Shown: positions 26,236 to 36,300 of the stretch, piece by piece
How the letters are laid out: every line of letters begins with the position of its first letter
Position numbering within the stretch: the first letter of the stretch is position 1
DNA from: JANMEX01 sp041751995
GTDB lineage: Bacteria > Pseudomonadota > Alphaproteobacteria > Rhizobiales > Rhizobiaceae
Assembly: GCA_041751995.1 (NCBI GenBank)
Contig: JBGSHY010000070.1
Location: 1 to 64,000, forward strand
Direction: 5' to 3'
Length of the DNA stretch: 64,000 nucleotides
The notes under the pieces: generated by a model
What the model saw: the letters and a program-made list of their open reading frames with translations, nothing else
Databases searched by the model: none
Told to the model about the DNA's origin: nothing
Program-made: the position numbers and the translations under genes

Positions 26236-27957
26236 ATGGGCCCGTCCCGACGCAAGAAGGCGCATTTGACCGGCAATTTGCCGCGCATTTCATTGGCGCT
26301 GGCATGCGCCATGATGCTGTGCGTCCCGCTTTCCAAATCCTTTGCACAGGAAAGCGGCTTGCGCGGCACCGTCAAGGAATCCGGGCAGGAAGTGGTCGAC
26401 CCGCTCAACAAGAAGAAGAAAAAGAAAGTCAGCAAGCTTGGCGCCGCGCAAGCCGCGGCACCCGAGCCAGTTGTCCGCTATGAACCGGTGGATCTTGATC
26501 CGGATGCCAATCCCGATGATTTGCCGGATGTCGCCGGTGATCAGCCGGCCATTTCATCGAACGAGGGCTCAGCGCCAGCGAGACCAATTGCGGCAAACCC
26601 AGTTGACAAAAGCGGCGAGCCGGACACGATGGCTTCTGCCAACACCTCTGCTGCTCCGCTGGACAAGCAAACCACCGGCACGGCTGTCCGCGAAGATGAG
26701 GCGCCTGCGCCATTCAGCGCGGTTCAAAGCGATGGCGAACTGGAACGTGATGGCACTGCGCGGGCGAAGAAAGACAATTTGAAAGAAGCGCCCATCGAGG
26801 GTCTGGACAAGACTGGCGAGACCGACCCATATGCTGCACCAGGCATTGTTGCCGGTGCATTCACACTGCGCCCGACTCTCGAACAGGGCATGCGCTGGAC
26901 CAACAATTCCGACGGATCGGCCACCGGAGGCGAAGCGTTCATATCGGAAACGAATGTAAAACTGCGCGCCGAATCCAACTGGCTCCGCCACCGCCTGAAC
27001 CTCGAGGCGACGGGTGGTTTCCGCAAAACCATTTCCGGTGAAGAACTGTCTGAACCGACATTCGGATTGTCTGCAGACCTTCAGCTGGATGTCTCTACTT
27101 CGACACAGGTCAACGCGAAGGCAAGCTGGGACCGTTCGGTGGAATCTGCCTCTGCCCCGGCGTTGATGACCGGTCCGTTCACACGGCCGGTGCTTGATAC
27201 ATTGCGTGCAAGCCTTGGTGCGACCTATGACCCGGGCCTGTTCGGCGTCACGGCGACCGGGCAAGTGACGCGGCAAGCCTATGGTGATGCAACCGACTCG
27301 CTCGGCGTTGCCGTGCCGCAGGATGACCGCAACAACACGTTTGCTTCGCTCACACTACGCGGCAGCTATGACCTTTCGCCTGTCCTGATGCCCTTCATTG
27401 AGCTCGAGGCGGGAAGGCGCTTCTACGACAAGACACTGGATTCCTACGGCAAAGCCAGATCCGCCTACCGCTATGGCGCAAGAGCCGGCGTCGCCGCAAA
27501 CCTTGGCGAAAAACTGTCTGGAGAAATTGCGGCAGGCTGGCTGATGGAAGACATCGACGATACCTCCCTAAGTGACGTATCCGGTCTCGACATTCGCGGC
27601 ACAATGAATTGGTCACCGCAGCGGGGCACCAATGTGGCGCTGGGCCTTGCCACAACAGTGGAAGGCTCAACCGTTGCCGCTTCTTCCGGCTCGGTGCTCT
27701 ATTCGGCTGACGCCAAACTGACTCACAGTCTGCGTGACAATCTGGATGCCAACTTCGCGCTGGGAGCTGGCTGGCGGATCTATGAAAAAGGTTTTTATCA
27801 GGACACGATCTTCTCGGGAGAGGCCGGCATGACCTGGTGGATGAATCGATACGCCGGGCTCAATGGCCGTATCCGCCATGAACAGGTGCTCAACGCCGAT
27901 GCCGCCCGCGCCTACGGTGCGACCAGTGTATATCTCGGTGTCACCTTGCGCCGCTAA
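26236..27957 (+). CDS. Outer-membrane beta-barrel protein
   Basis: About 573 residues. A signal peptide (SLALACAMMLCVPLSKSFAQ, cleavage near residue 35) precedes a Lys-rich patch (NKKKKKKVSK), a disordered acidic linker of roughly 150 residues, and a C-terminal domain of about 370 residues with alternating amphipathic beta-strands ending in VYLGVTLRR. The alternation and final aromatic strand are typical of outer-membrane barrels such as the OMP_b-brl families. The function is unknown. ATG 26236 has GAAGG upstream; ATG 26188 is an alternative. It is convergent with galU, with two bases between stops. Confidence 0.75.
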   Translation: MGPSRRKKAHLTGNLPRISLALACAMMLCVPLSKSFAQESGLRGTVKESGQEVVDPLNKKKKKKVSKLGAAQAAAPEPVVRYEPVDLDPDANPDDLPDVAGDQPAISSNEGSAPARPIAANPVDKSGEPDTMASANTSAAPLDKQTTGTAVREDEAPAPFSAVQSDGELERDGTARAKKDNLKEAPIEGLDKTGETDPYAAPGIVAGAFTLRPTLEQGMRWTNNSDGSATGGEAFISETNVKLRAESNWLRHRLNLEATGGFRKTISGEELSEPTFGLSADLQLDVSTSTQVNAKASWDRSVESASAPALMTGPFTRPVLDTLRASLGATYDPGLFGVTATGQVTRQAYGDATDSLGVAVPQDDRNNTFASLTLRGSYDLSPVLMPFIELEAGRRFYDKTLDSYGKARSAYRYGARAGVAANLGEKLSGEIAAGWLMEDIDDTSLSDVSGLDIRGTMNWSPQRGTNVALGLATTVEGSTVAASSGSVLYSADAKLTHSLRDNLDANFALGAGWRIYEKGFYQDTIFSGEAGMTWWMNRYAGLNGRIRHEQVLNADAARAYGATSVYLGVTLRR

Positions 27958-27959
27958 TC

Positions 27960-28880
27960 TCAGCGGCCGGTCTTGCGGCGTTCAAGCGGTTCCGTGCTTG
28001 CCAACAGCGCCTTGGCGATTTCGGCAATATTGTCATGCAGATCTGGCCGCCAGAGCGCGAATGCAAGGTTGGCCTCAACGAAGCCTTCTTTTGAACCGCA
28101 GTCGAACGTGCGCCCGGTGAAATGGCTGCCGTAGAACGGTTGATCCTTCATCAGCTTCAGCATCGCGTCCGTCAGCTGGATTTCGTTGCCGGTGCCGCGC
28201 TCCTGCGTTTCCAGATAGCTGAAAATCTCCGGCTGCAGGATATAGCGTCCGTTGATGTATAGATTCGACGGCGCTGTACCGGCCTTCGGTTTTTCAACCA
28301 TCCCGTTAATACGGAACCCGGTAAACGCGTCCTCGCCCCGACCGACAATGCCATACTTGTGCGCCTGATCCGGTTCACATTCCTGAACTGCAATAATGTT
28401 GCTTCCGGTTTCAGCGTAGAGTTCCACCATTTCCTTCAGGCAGCCTTGTTCGGCTTGCATGATCATGTCGGGCAGAAGAAGAGCAAACGGTTCGTCGCCA
28501 ACCAGATCGCGGGCGCACCAGACCGCGTGCCCCAAGCCAAGCGGCACCTGCTGGCGGGTGAATGACGTGGTGCCAGGCGCAGGCTGAATCCGCTGGAGGC
28601 GCGCCAACTCTTCGTCTCTGCCACGTTCAGAGAGCGTATTGTAAAGTTCGAACTGGACATCGAAATAGTCCTCGATGACCCCCTTGTTGCGTCCCGTCAC
28701 GAAAATGAAATGCTCGATCCCGGCTTCACGGGCTTCGTCGACAACATATTGGATGACCGGCTTGTCCACCACCGTGAGCATCTCTTTCGGGATTGCCTTG
28801 GTCGCAGGCAGGAAACGTGTTCCAAGACCTGCAACCGGGAAGACGGCCTTGCGGATTTTACGGCGGACTGCGGTCATCAA
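27960..28880 (-). CDS. galU: UTP-glucose-1-phosphate uridylyltransferase
   Basis: 306 residues; makes UDP-glucose for exopolysaccharide and envelope sugars. The nucleotide-binding signature VFPVAGLGTRFLPATKAIPKEML is at the N-terminus, followed by FVTGRNKGVIEDYFD and the catalytic-site VEKPKAGTAPSN. Length matches the family. Either of two adjacent ATGs (28880, 28877) may start it. Confidence 0.95.
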   Translation of the reverse strand: MMTAVRRKIRKAVFPVAGLGTRFLPATKAIPKEMLTVVDKPVIQYVVDEAREAGIEHFIFVTGRNKGVIEDYFDVQFELYNTLSERGRDEELARLQRIQPAPGTTSFTRQQVPLGLGHAVWCARDLVGDEPFALLLPDMIMQAEQGCLKEMVELYAETGSNIIAVQECEPDQAHKYGIVGRGEDAFTGFRINGMVEKPKAGTAPSNLYINGRYILQPEIFSYLETQERGTGNEIQLTDAMLKLMKDQPFYGSHFTGRTFDCGSKEGFVEANLAFALWRPDLHDNIAEIAKALLASTEPLERRKTGR

Positions 28881-29072
28881 AATTGGTCCTTGTTTCAGCC
28901 GGACACTTTCACGACAAATTTGAGATTCAGATAATGGCGTATCGCGCCGCGAACCCGAACATCGCTTATTGCATGCGCTTTATAGGTGTTGCTTCAAACA
29001 TGGTAAACCAAATCCTAACCCGGCCGAGCGAAGATTGGCGTCGAATCGCCAAAATTCAAAGGAGCGCAAGCC

Positions 29073-30293
29073 ATGACGCATGACATATTGACCCGCCGCC
29101 AACTGTTGGCCGGTGTCACCGCGCTGCTTGCAACCGCAGGACTGCCGTCGGCGGCGGTCGCGGATGCAGGGTTTCGCGGATTTGTGGCAAGCTTTGCAAA
29201 TGTTGCGGCAAAGAACGGTATCTCGCCTGCCACCTACCGCGCAGCATTCGCCGGAATCAACCAGATCGACAGCGAAGTCCTGATCAAGGCCCGGACGCAG
29301 CCGGAGTTCAAAGCGCCGGTTTGGGACTATTTCGACAATCGCGTGCACGAGCGTTCGGTAGAAAATGGCCAGGCCATGGCAAGCAAGTACAAGAAATGGC
29401 TGGACCGGATTGAATCCGGCTACGGTGTCGACAGGAATATTCTGCTGGCAATCTGGTCGATGGAAACCAACTACGGCGAAATTCTCAAGCGTCCTGAAGT
29501 CGTACGCTCGACGATACGATCACTGGCGACACTGGCCTATGCTGACAAGCGCCGGGCAAAATATGCCCGATCGCAATTGATTGCGGCCCTGAAGATCCTG
29601 CAGCGGGGCGACATATCGGTCAAGGGTTTGCAAGGTTCCTGGGCAGGTGCCATGGGCCATACCCAATTCATTCCGACCAGCTTTTTGCTCTATGGCGTTG
29701 ACATGGATGGCGATGGACGCCGCGACATCTGGAACTCCGTGCCGGATGCGCTGGCTTCATCTGCCAATCTGTTGCGCAAGAATGGCTGGCAAGGCGGCCG
29801 GACCTGGGGCTACGAGGTTGCGCTACCGGGATCGGGGAAATTCCCCGCAGGCGCGCTCAGCCTCGACAAATGGTCCTCGCTCGGCGTTCGGCGAGCCAAT
29901 GGCAAGCCATTCCGAAACGGCGGCGACAGCGCAACGCTGAAGCTGCCTGACGGGCGCGGCGGCCCCGCATTTTTGATGCTGAAGAACTTTCGTGTGATCA
30001 AGGCCTACAACAACGCGGACAAATATGCGCTGGCGGTTGGTCTCCTCGCCGACCGCATCGCCGGCAACAAGGAGTTGGTGCGCGATTGGAAGCGTCCATT
30101 CACGCTGCTCAGCATCCCCGAAAAAGAGGAACTGCAGGCGCGTTTGGCAAAATCCGGCTTTTACGACGGCAAGACGGATGGCAATATCGGCTCTGGCACC
30201 AAGGCAGCTATTCTGGCCTACCAGCAGGCTGCCGGGTTGACGCCGGACGGCTATCCAAGCAAAGAACTGCTGGATTTCATGCGCGGCCGCTAG
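29073..30293 (+). CDS. Lytic murein transglycosylase, MltB-like
   Basis: 406 residues. The N-terminus has a Tat-like signal (TRRQLLAGVTALLATAGLPSAAVA). The SLT_2 catalytic domain has the Glu in AIWSMETNYGEI (about residue 130), then GSWAGAMGHTQFIPTSF and DGDGRRDIWNSVPDALAS. A PG_binding_1 domain closes the protein (about 345-405). It cleaves glycan strands in the periplasm, giving anhydromuropeptides. Confidence 0.92.
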   Translation: MTHDILTRRQLLAGVTALLATAGLPSAAVADAGFRGFVASFANVAAKNGISPATYRAAFAGINQIDSEVLIKARTQPEFKAPVWDYFDNRVHERSVENGQAMASKYKKWLDRIESGYGVDRNILLAIWSMETNYGEILKRPEVVRSTIRSLATLAYADKRRAKYARSQLIAALKILQRGDISVKGLQGSWAGAMGHTQFIPTSFLLYGVDMDGDGRRDIWNSVPDALASSANLLRKNGWQGGRTWGYEVALPGSGKFPAGALSLDKWSSLGVRRANGKPFRNGGDSATLKLPDGRGGPAFLMLKNFRVIKAYNNADKYALAVGLLADRIAGNKELVRDWKRPFTLLSIPEKEELQARLAKSGFYDGKTDGNIGSGTKAAILAYQQAAGLTPDGYPSKELLDFMRGR

Positions 30294-30338
30294 GCAGGAC
30301 CTGCCGGATCGAACCCGCAACCGCAAAAGGCAGGACTA

Positions 30339-31592
30339 TTGAGCACACTGCGCGCAAAACTTTTGGCTACTGGCTTGGCAGCGACATTCGCGCTGCCCGT
30401 GGCTGTGGTTGGGCAAAGCGCGGCCCAGGAACGACGGTCACCGTCCATCCTTGAGTTCTTTGGCATCAAGCCAGCAAAGCAGCGCGTTATCCTTCTTCCA
30501 GATGACCGGCCAAAAAAGAAGAAGATTTCCAAGTCATCAAAGTCCACGGGGCGCAAGAAACCCAAGGCGGGCGAAGCTTTTTCGACAGCCGGCGCAGATG
30601 GGGCCAGGCCAAGTGATGGCGCGGCGCCTGCAATCCCGGAAAAGACCATCGACGCAAAGTCAGTGCTTGTAGTCGGCGATTTCATGGCCAGCGGCCTGGC
30701 GGAAGGGTTGGAAACCGCGTTTGAAACCGAGGCCGGCGTGCGCATCATCGACAAGTCGTTTGGATCTTCCGGTTTTGTACGTAACGATGTCTACAATTGG
30801 CCGCAGAATATTGCAGGGCTGATTGGCGAAACCAAGCCAAGCGTTGTTGTGGTCATGGTTGGCACGAACGACCGGCAGCAAATGAAAGTTGGCGGCACGC
30901 GTGAACAAATCCAAAGCCCGGCCTGGACAGCAGAATATGATCAACGGGTCAGTTCGTTTACAACAGCTTTGAAAACCTCCGGTGTTCCTGTCGTTTGGGT
31001 TGGCTTGCCGCCATTCAAACAGCAGACAATGAGCGCCGGTATTCTCGCCTTCAACGATTTGTATCAGAAGAAGGCTGAAAGCATTTCCGGTCAGTTTGTC
31101 GACATTTGGGATGGATTCCTGGACGATCAGGGCGCTTTTACGATCAATGGCTTCGACTTTACCGGCCAGCCTGCAAAGCTGCGCGCAAGCGATGGCATCA
31201 ACCTGACGACGGCAGGAAAACGCAAGGCCGCCTTTTTTGCCGAGAAGCCAATCCGGATCGCGCTCGGAACGCTGCCGCAAACCACGCCGTTGGCGATATC
31301 GCTTGGGCCCTTCTCGCTGCCCGGGCCGGTTCGTCCGGCCAGTGCGCTACCCGAAAACATCACCAGCCTGCCGCCGATTTCACTTTTTGATCCAGCCTTT
31401 GACGGCGATGGCGGGTTGATGGGTGGTGGTATTGCACCAACCCCGATGGCCGCAACATTGCCAGCGACCGCGCTTTACCAGCGTGGCGAAATGCCCAAAC
31501 CCCAGCCAGGCCGCGTTGATGAACTGCGCGTGAGTGACAAAATCTCGCCACTGCCGACCGGTCAAACCGGCAGCGTCGTTAAAAATCCTTGA
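30339..31592 (+). CDS. DUF459 (SGNH-hydrolase-like) exported protein
   Basis: 417 residues. A signal segment (about 1-28) is followed by a basic Lys-rich linker (KKKKISKSSKSTGRKKPK) and a DUF459 domain (about 105-320) with the SGNH fold. Block I reads VVGDFMASGL, with Phe where the nucleophilic Ser of GDSL enzymes would be. Block III is intact (VVMVGTNDRQ). DUF459 proteins may act on cell-wall or polysaccharide acyl groups, but this copy may not be a classical hydrolase. The start TTG at 30339 follows GGCAGGA. Confidence 0.8.
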   Translation: MSTLRAKLLATGLAATFALPVAVVGQSAAQERRSPSILEFFGIKPAKQRVILLPDDRPKKKKISKSSKSTGRKKPKAGEAFSTAGADGARPSDGAAPAIPEKTIDAKSVLVVGDFMASGLAEGLETAFETEAGVRIIDKSFGSSGFVRNDVYNWPQNIAGLIGETKPSVVVVMVGTNDRQQMKVGGTREQIQSPAWTAEYDQRVSSFTTALKTSGVPVVWVGLPPFKQQTMSAGILAFNDLYQKKAESISGQFVDIWDGFLDDQGAFTINGFDFTGQPAKLRASDGINLTTAGKRKAAFFAEKPIRIALGTLPQTTPLAISLGPFSLPGPVRPASALPENITSLPPISLFDPAFDGDGGLMGGGIAPTPMAATLPATALYQRGEMPKPQPGRVDELRVSDKISPLPTGQTGSVVKNP

Positions 31593-31601
31593 ACGGCTAG
31601 T

Positions 31602-31787
31602 TCAGCGGAGAGCTTCAAGTTTCTTTGAAATAAGCCAAGCTGCCGGCAATGCCAAAATGGCCCCTGCCGCCGCTGCGATTGAAATCTCGGAAGCGCCGTC
31701 CTTACCGATGGTCAATGCAGCAATGACTGCAACGCCAGCCAGCACTGTGCCAGCCAGAATGTAGATATAACCGAAAAGCTTGCCCAT
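31602..31787 (-). CDS. Small two-helix membrane protein, hypothetical
   Basis: 61 residues with two hydrophobic helices (about 5-25 and 34-52) separated by IGKDGASEI. No family was recognised. The ATG at 31787 has GGGGGA seven bases upstream; the frame stays open to 31862, but the extension looks unlike protein. It lies downstream of gltBD on the same strand, 125 bases after gltD. Confidence 0.55.
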   Translation of the reverse strand: MGKLFGYIYILAGTVLAGVAVIAALTIGKDGASEISIAAAAGAILALPAAWLISKKLEALR

Positions 31788-31911
31788 GAAAAATCCCCCG
31801 CGCCCGGTTCGGGCGCAGCCGCTGCCGGTCAACCTTTGACCAGCTTCGGGCAGGACATTCATCCCGGCAAAGATGCAAAACCTTGATTTATCTCAAGCGT
31901 TTTGCAGACAA

Positions 31912-33366
31912 TCAGCGTGGCAGGACGCTGATGCCCATCAAGGCTTCGTCAATCGAGCGCGCAGCCTGACGGCCTTCGCGGATTGCCCAGACGACGAGTG
32001 ACTGGCCGCGCCGCACGTCGCCGGCAGCATACACCTTGTCGATATTGGTGCGGTAGTCATTGGTGTTGGCAACGACATTGGTCGAGCCGCGCTTGTCGGT
32101 CGTGGCGGCAATGCCATCGCCCAACTGATCGACAAGGCCGCCAGCCAAAGGCCCGGCAAAGCCGATAGCGACGAATGCCAGATCGGCTTTGATGAAAAAC
32201 TCCTTGCCGGCAATCGGCTTGCGCTTTTCATCGACTTCGCAGCATTTCACATGGGTGAGCACACCGTCTTCGCCGACAAAAGCCAGCGTCGCCACCTGAA
32301 ACTCGCGCTCCGCGCCTTCGGCCTGCGACGAAGAGGTGCGCATCTTGGTCGCCCAATAGGGCCAGACAGAAAGCTTGTCTTCCTTCTCCGGCGGCTGCGG
32401 GCGGATGTCGAGTTGGGTAACGCGCACCGCGCCTTGGCGAAACGCCGTGCCGACACAGTCAGATGCCGTGTCGCCGCCGCCAATGACGACGACGTGCTTG
32501 CCTCCGGCAACAATCGCCTCAGCGGGCCATGCGCTCGACTGGATATCTTCGCCGCCGACACGCTTGTTCTGCTGCACCAGATACGGCATCGCATCATGAA
32601 CGCCCGCCAGCTCTATACCAGGAATGCCGGCCGGACGCGGCTTTTCGGAGCCGCCACAATATAGCACAGCGTCATAGGCAGCGGTGAGCTCATCCATGCT
32701 CTTGTCGGTGCCGACATTGACGTTGCAGAAGAACGTCACGCCTTCGCCCTTCATCTGCTCGACGCGGCGGTCAATGAAGTGTTTCTCCATCTTGAAGTCC
32801 GGAATGCCGAAGCGAAGGAGGCCGCCGACCTTGGATTCGCGCTCATAGACATGAACGTCGTGCCCGGCGCGGCCAAGCTGCTGCGCCGCAGCCATGCCTG
32901 CAGGCCCGGAGCCGATGATCGCCACGCGCTTGCCGGTCTTCTTGTCCGACGGCTGCGGCACGATATGGCCAAGCTCATAGGCCTTGTCGGCAATCGCCTG
33001 CTCAACGGTCTTGATCGCCACCGGCGCATCTTCGAGGTTCAGCGTGCAGGCTTCCTCGCATGGCGCCGGGCAGATGCGGCCGGTGAATTCCGGAAAATTG
33101 TTGGTCGAATGCAGATTGCGGATCGCATTGTCCCAGTCGCCATTGTAGACGAGGTCATTCCAATCCGGAATCTGGTTGTGCACCGGACAGCCCGTATCAC
33201 CATGGCAATAGGGCACACCGCAGTCCATGCAGCGGGCTGCCTGTTTCTGCACCTCGGTCCCGCTCATCGGCAGCGTGAATTCGCGGAAATGGCGAATACG
33301 GTCGGAAGCCGGCTGATACTTCGCCACCTGCCGGTCAATCTCGAGAAAACCTGTTACCTTGCCCAT
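31912..33366 (-). CDS. gltD: Glutamate synthase (NADPH) small subunit
   Basis: 484 residues. The N-terminal Fe-S region has AARCMDCGVPYCHGDTGCPVHNQIPDWN and CPAPCEEACTL. A FAD-binding GSGPAGMAAAQQLGRAG and an NADPH-binding GGGDTASDCVGTA follow. It passes electrons from NADPH to the large subunit in ammonium assimilation. ATG 33366 with GGGAGA upstream is the standard start; the frame is open to 33480 inside gltB. It begins 12 bases after the gltB stop. Confidence 0.95.
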   Translation of the reverse strand: MGKVTGFLEIDRQVAKYQPASDRIRHFREFTLPMSGTEVQKQAARCMDCGVPYCHGDTGCPVHNQIPDWNDLVYNGDWDNAIRNLHSTNNFPEFTGRICPAPCEEACTLNLEDAPVAIKTVEQAIADKAYELGHIVPQPSDKKTGKRVAIIGSGPAGMAAAQQLGRAGHDVHVYERESKVGGLLRFGIPDFKMEKHFIDRRVEQMKGEGVTFFCNVNVGTDKSMDELTAAYDAVLYCGGSEKPRPAGIPGIELAGVHDAMPYLVQQNKRVGGEDIQSSAWPAEAIVAGGKHVVVIGGGDTASDCVGTAFRQGAVRVTQLDIRPQPPEKEDKLSVWPYWATKMRTSSSQAEGAEREFQVATLAFVGEDGVLTHVKCCEVDEKRKPIAGKEFFIKADLAFVAIGFAGPLAGGLVDQLGDGIAATTDKRGSTNVVANTNDYRTNIDKVYAAGDVRRGQSLVVWAIREGRQAARSIDEALMGISVLPR

Positions 33367-33377
33367 CGATTTTCTCC

Positions 33378-36300
33378 CTATTCCGCTGCCACGCTCATGC
33401 GTGCCTGTTCCATTTCGATGAGCGCACGACGGTATTCGACCGGCATCACTTTGCGGAACTTGGCGCGGTAGCTGGCCCAATTGTCGAGTATGGTTTTCGC
33501 GCGCGTGGAACCTGAAAAGTGCATGTGGTTCGAGATCAGTTGATAGAGCCGCTCTTCGTCGTGCCGCGTCATGTCGCCGGAGACGTCCACACGCCCCTTG
33601 TGCGCCAGGTCACCGCCGTGGTGATGCAGCTTTTCGAGAAGATCATCCTCTTCCGGCACCGGCTCCAGTTCAACCATCGCCATGTTGCAGCGTTGGGCAA
33701 AATCGCCGGCTTCATCCAGCACATAGGCGACACCGCCGGACATGCCGGCTGCAAAGTTGCGGCCGGTCTGGCCAAGCACGACGACCACGCCGCCAGTCAT
33801 GTATTCGCAGCCATGGTCGCCCACGCCTTCGACCACGGCGATGGCGCCGGAGTTGCGCACGGCAAAACGCTCACCCGCAACGCCGCGGAAATACACTTCG
33901 CCTTCGGTCGCGCCGTAGAGCACCGTGTTGCCGACAATGATCGATTCTTCGGCGACAATCTTTGACTTGTCCGACGGGCGAATGATGATGCGCCCGCCCG
34001 ACAGGCCTTTGCCGACATAATCATTGCCGTCACCGGTCAGTTCGAAGGTGATGCCCCGCATGAGGAACGCCCCGAACGACTGTCCGGCTGTGCCGGCCAG
34101 CTTAACGGTGATCGTGTCGTCCGGAAGCCCCTTCTGGCCATAACGCTTGGCAACCGCACCCGAAAGCATGGCGCCGGCGGAACGGTCGACGTTCTTGATC
34201 TCGGTGTTGATCTCGACCTTCTGTTTGCGATCCAACGCGGGCTGCGCCTCGGCAATCAGCTTGCGGTCGAGAATATCGATGATCGGATGAACCTGCCGCT
34301 GTGTCCAATACGTGTCTTCAACTGCCGCTTCCGGCTTGTGGAAGATCTTGGTAAAGTCCAGCCCCTTGGCTTTCCACAGCGAAATCGCCGTTTCCTTTTC
34401 CAGGAGTTCGGAACGCCCGATCAACTCCTCCATCTTGCGCACGCCCATGGCGGCCATCAGCTGGCGCACCTCTTCGGCGACGAAGAAGAAATAGTTGATG
34501 ACATGTTCCGGCGTGCCCTTGAAGCGCTTGCGCAAGACAGGATCCTGCGTCGCGACGCCGACCGGGCACGTATTGAGATGGCACTTGCGCATCATGATGC
34601 AGCCAGCAGCAATCAGCGGCGCGGTCGAAAAGCCGAACTCGTCGGCACCCAGAAGGGCGCCCACAATGACGTCACGACCCGTCCGCAGACCGCCATCGAC
34701 CTGCAGGGCGATGCGCGAGCGCAGACCGTTGAGCACCAGCGTCTGCTGGGTTTCGGCAAGGCCGATTTCCCAAGGCGAACCGGCGTGCTTGATCGACGTC
34801 AGAGGCGAAGCGCCGGTGCCGCCATCATAGCCGGAAATCGTGATGTGGTCGGCGCGCGCCTTGGCGACACCGGCGGCAACGGTGCCGACGCCGACTTCGG
34901 AGACGAGCTTGACCGAGACGTCCGCTTCCGGATTGACGTTCTTCAGATCGTAGATCAGCTGCGCCAAATCTTCGATCGAGTAGATGTCATGATGCGGCGG
35001 TGGTGAAATGAGGCCGACGCCCGGCGTTGAATGGCGCGTCTTGGCGATCGTCGCGTCAACCTTGTGGCCGGGCAGCTGGCCGCCTTCGCCGGGCTTTGCG
35101 CCCTGCGCGACCTTGATTTGCATCATGTCGGAATTGACCAGATATTCCGCCGTCACGCCGAACCGACCCGAAGCGACCTGCTTGATCGCCGAGCGTTCCG
35201 GGTTGCGCGAGCCGTCCGGCAACGGCAGATAGCGGTCCGGCTCTTCGCCGCCCTCGCCCGTGTTCGACTTGCCGCCGATCCGGTTCATCGCCACGGCGAG
35301 CGTTGCATGGGCTTCACGCGAGATCGAGCCGAACGACATGGCGCCCGTGGAGAAGCGCTTGACGATGTCCGCGGCGGATTCGACATGCTCGACCGGGATC
35401 GGCGTGCGGGCAGCCTCTTCAGCCTTCTTGATCTTGAAGAGGCCACGGATGGTCTGCGCCTTGGACGCCTTGTCGTTTACCATCGCCGAATATTCGGCAA
35501 AAGTGTCCGGGTCCGACTGGCGCACGGCGTGCTGCAGCTTGGCCACCGCATCGGGCGACCACAAATGCGCCTCGCCGCGCTTGCGGAATACATATTCGCC
35601 GCCGACTTCCAGCGTTGTTGCCAGCACCGGGTCGTCGGAAAAGGCCAAGAAATGACGGCGGCGGGTTTCTTCCGCGACCTCTTCGATACCGACGCCTTCG
35701 ATGTTCGAAGCCGTGCCGGTGAAATATTTGGCGACAAAGTCCGACTTCAGCCCGATTGCGTCAAATATCTGCGCGCCGCAATAGGACTGGTAGGTCGAGA
35801 TGCCCATCTTGGACATGACCTTGAGGATGCCTTTGCCGACCGACTTGATGTAGCGGTAAACCAACTCGTCCTTGGCGACTTCCGGCGGGAAATCGCCGCG
35901 CTCGTGCATGTCCTCGAGCGTTTCGAAAGCCAGATACGGATTGATCGCTTCCGCGCCATAGCCGGCCAGGCAGCAGAAGTGATGCACTTCGCGCGGTTCG
36001 CCGGTTTCAAGCACAAGGCCGGCTGCGGTGCGCAGACCCTTGCGGATCAGGTGATGATGCACGGCCGCCGTCGCCAAAAGCGACGGGATCGGGATGCGGT
36101 CTGGTCCGACCTGACGATCAGACAGAATGATGATGTTGTAACCGCCGGCAACTGCCGCTTCGGCGCGGTCGCAGAGGCGCGTCAGAGCGCCCGCCATGCC
36201 GTTGGCGCCTTCAGTGACCGGATAGGTCATGTCGAGCGTCTTGGTGTCGAACCGGTCCTCGGTATGGCCAATGCAGCGGATCTTTTCGAGATCCTCGTTG

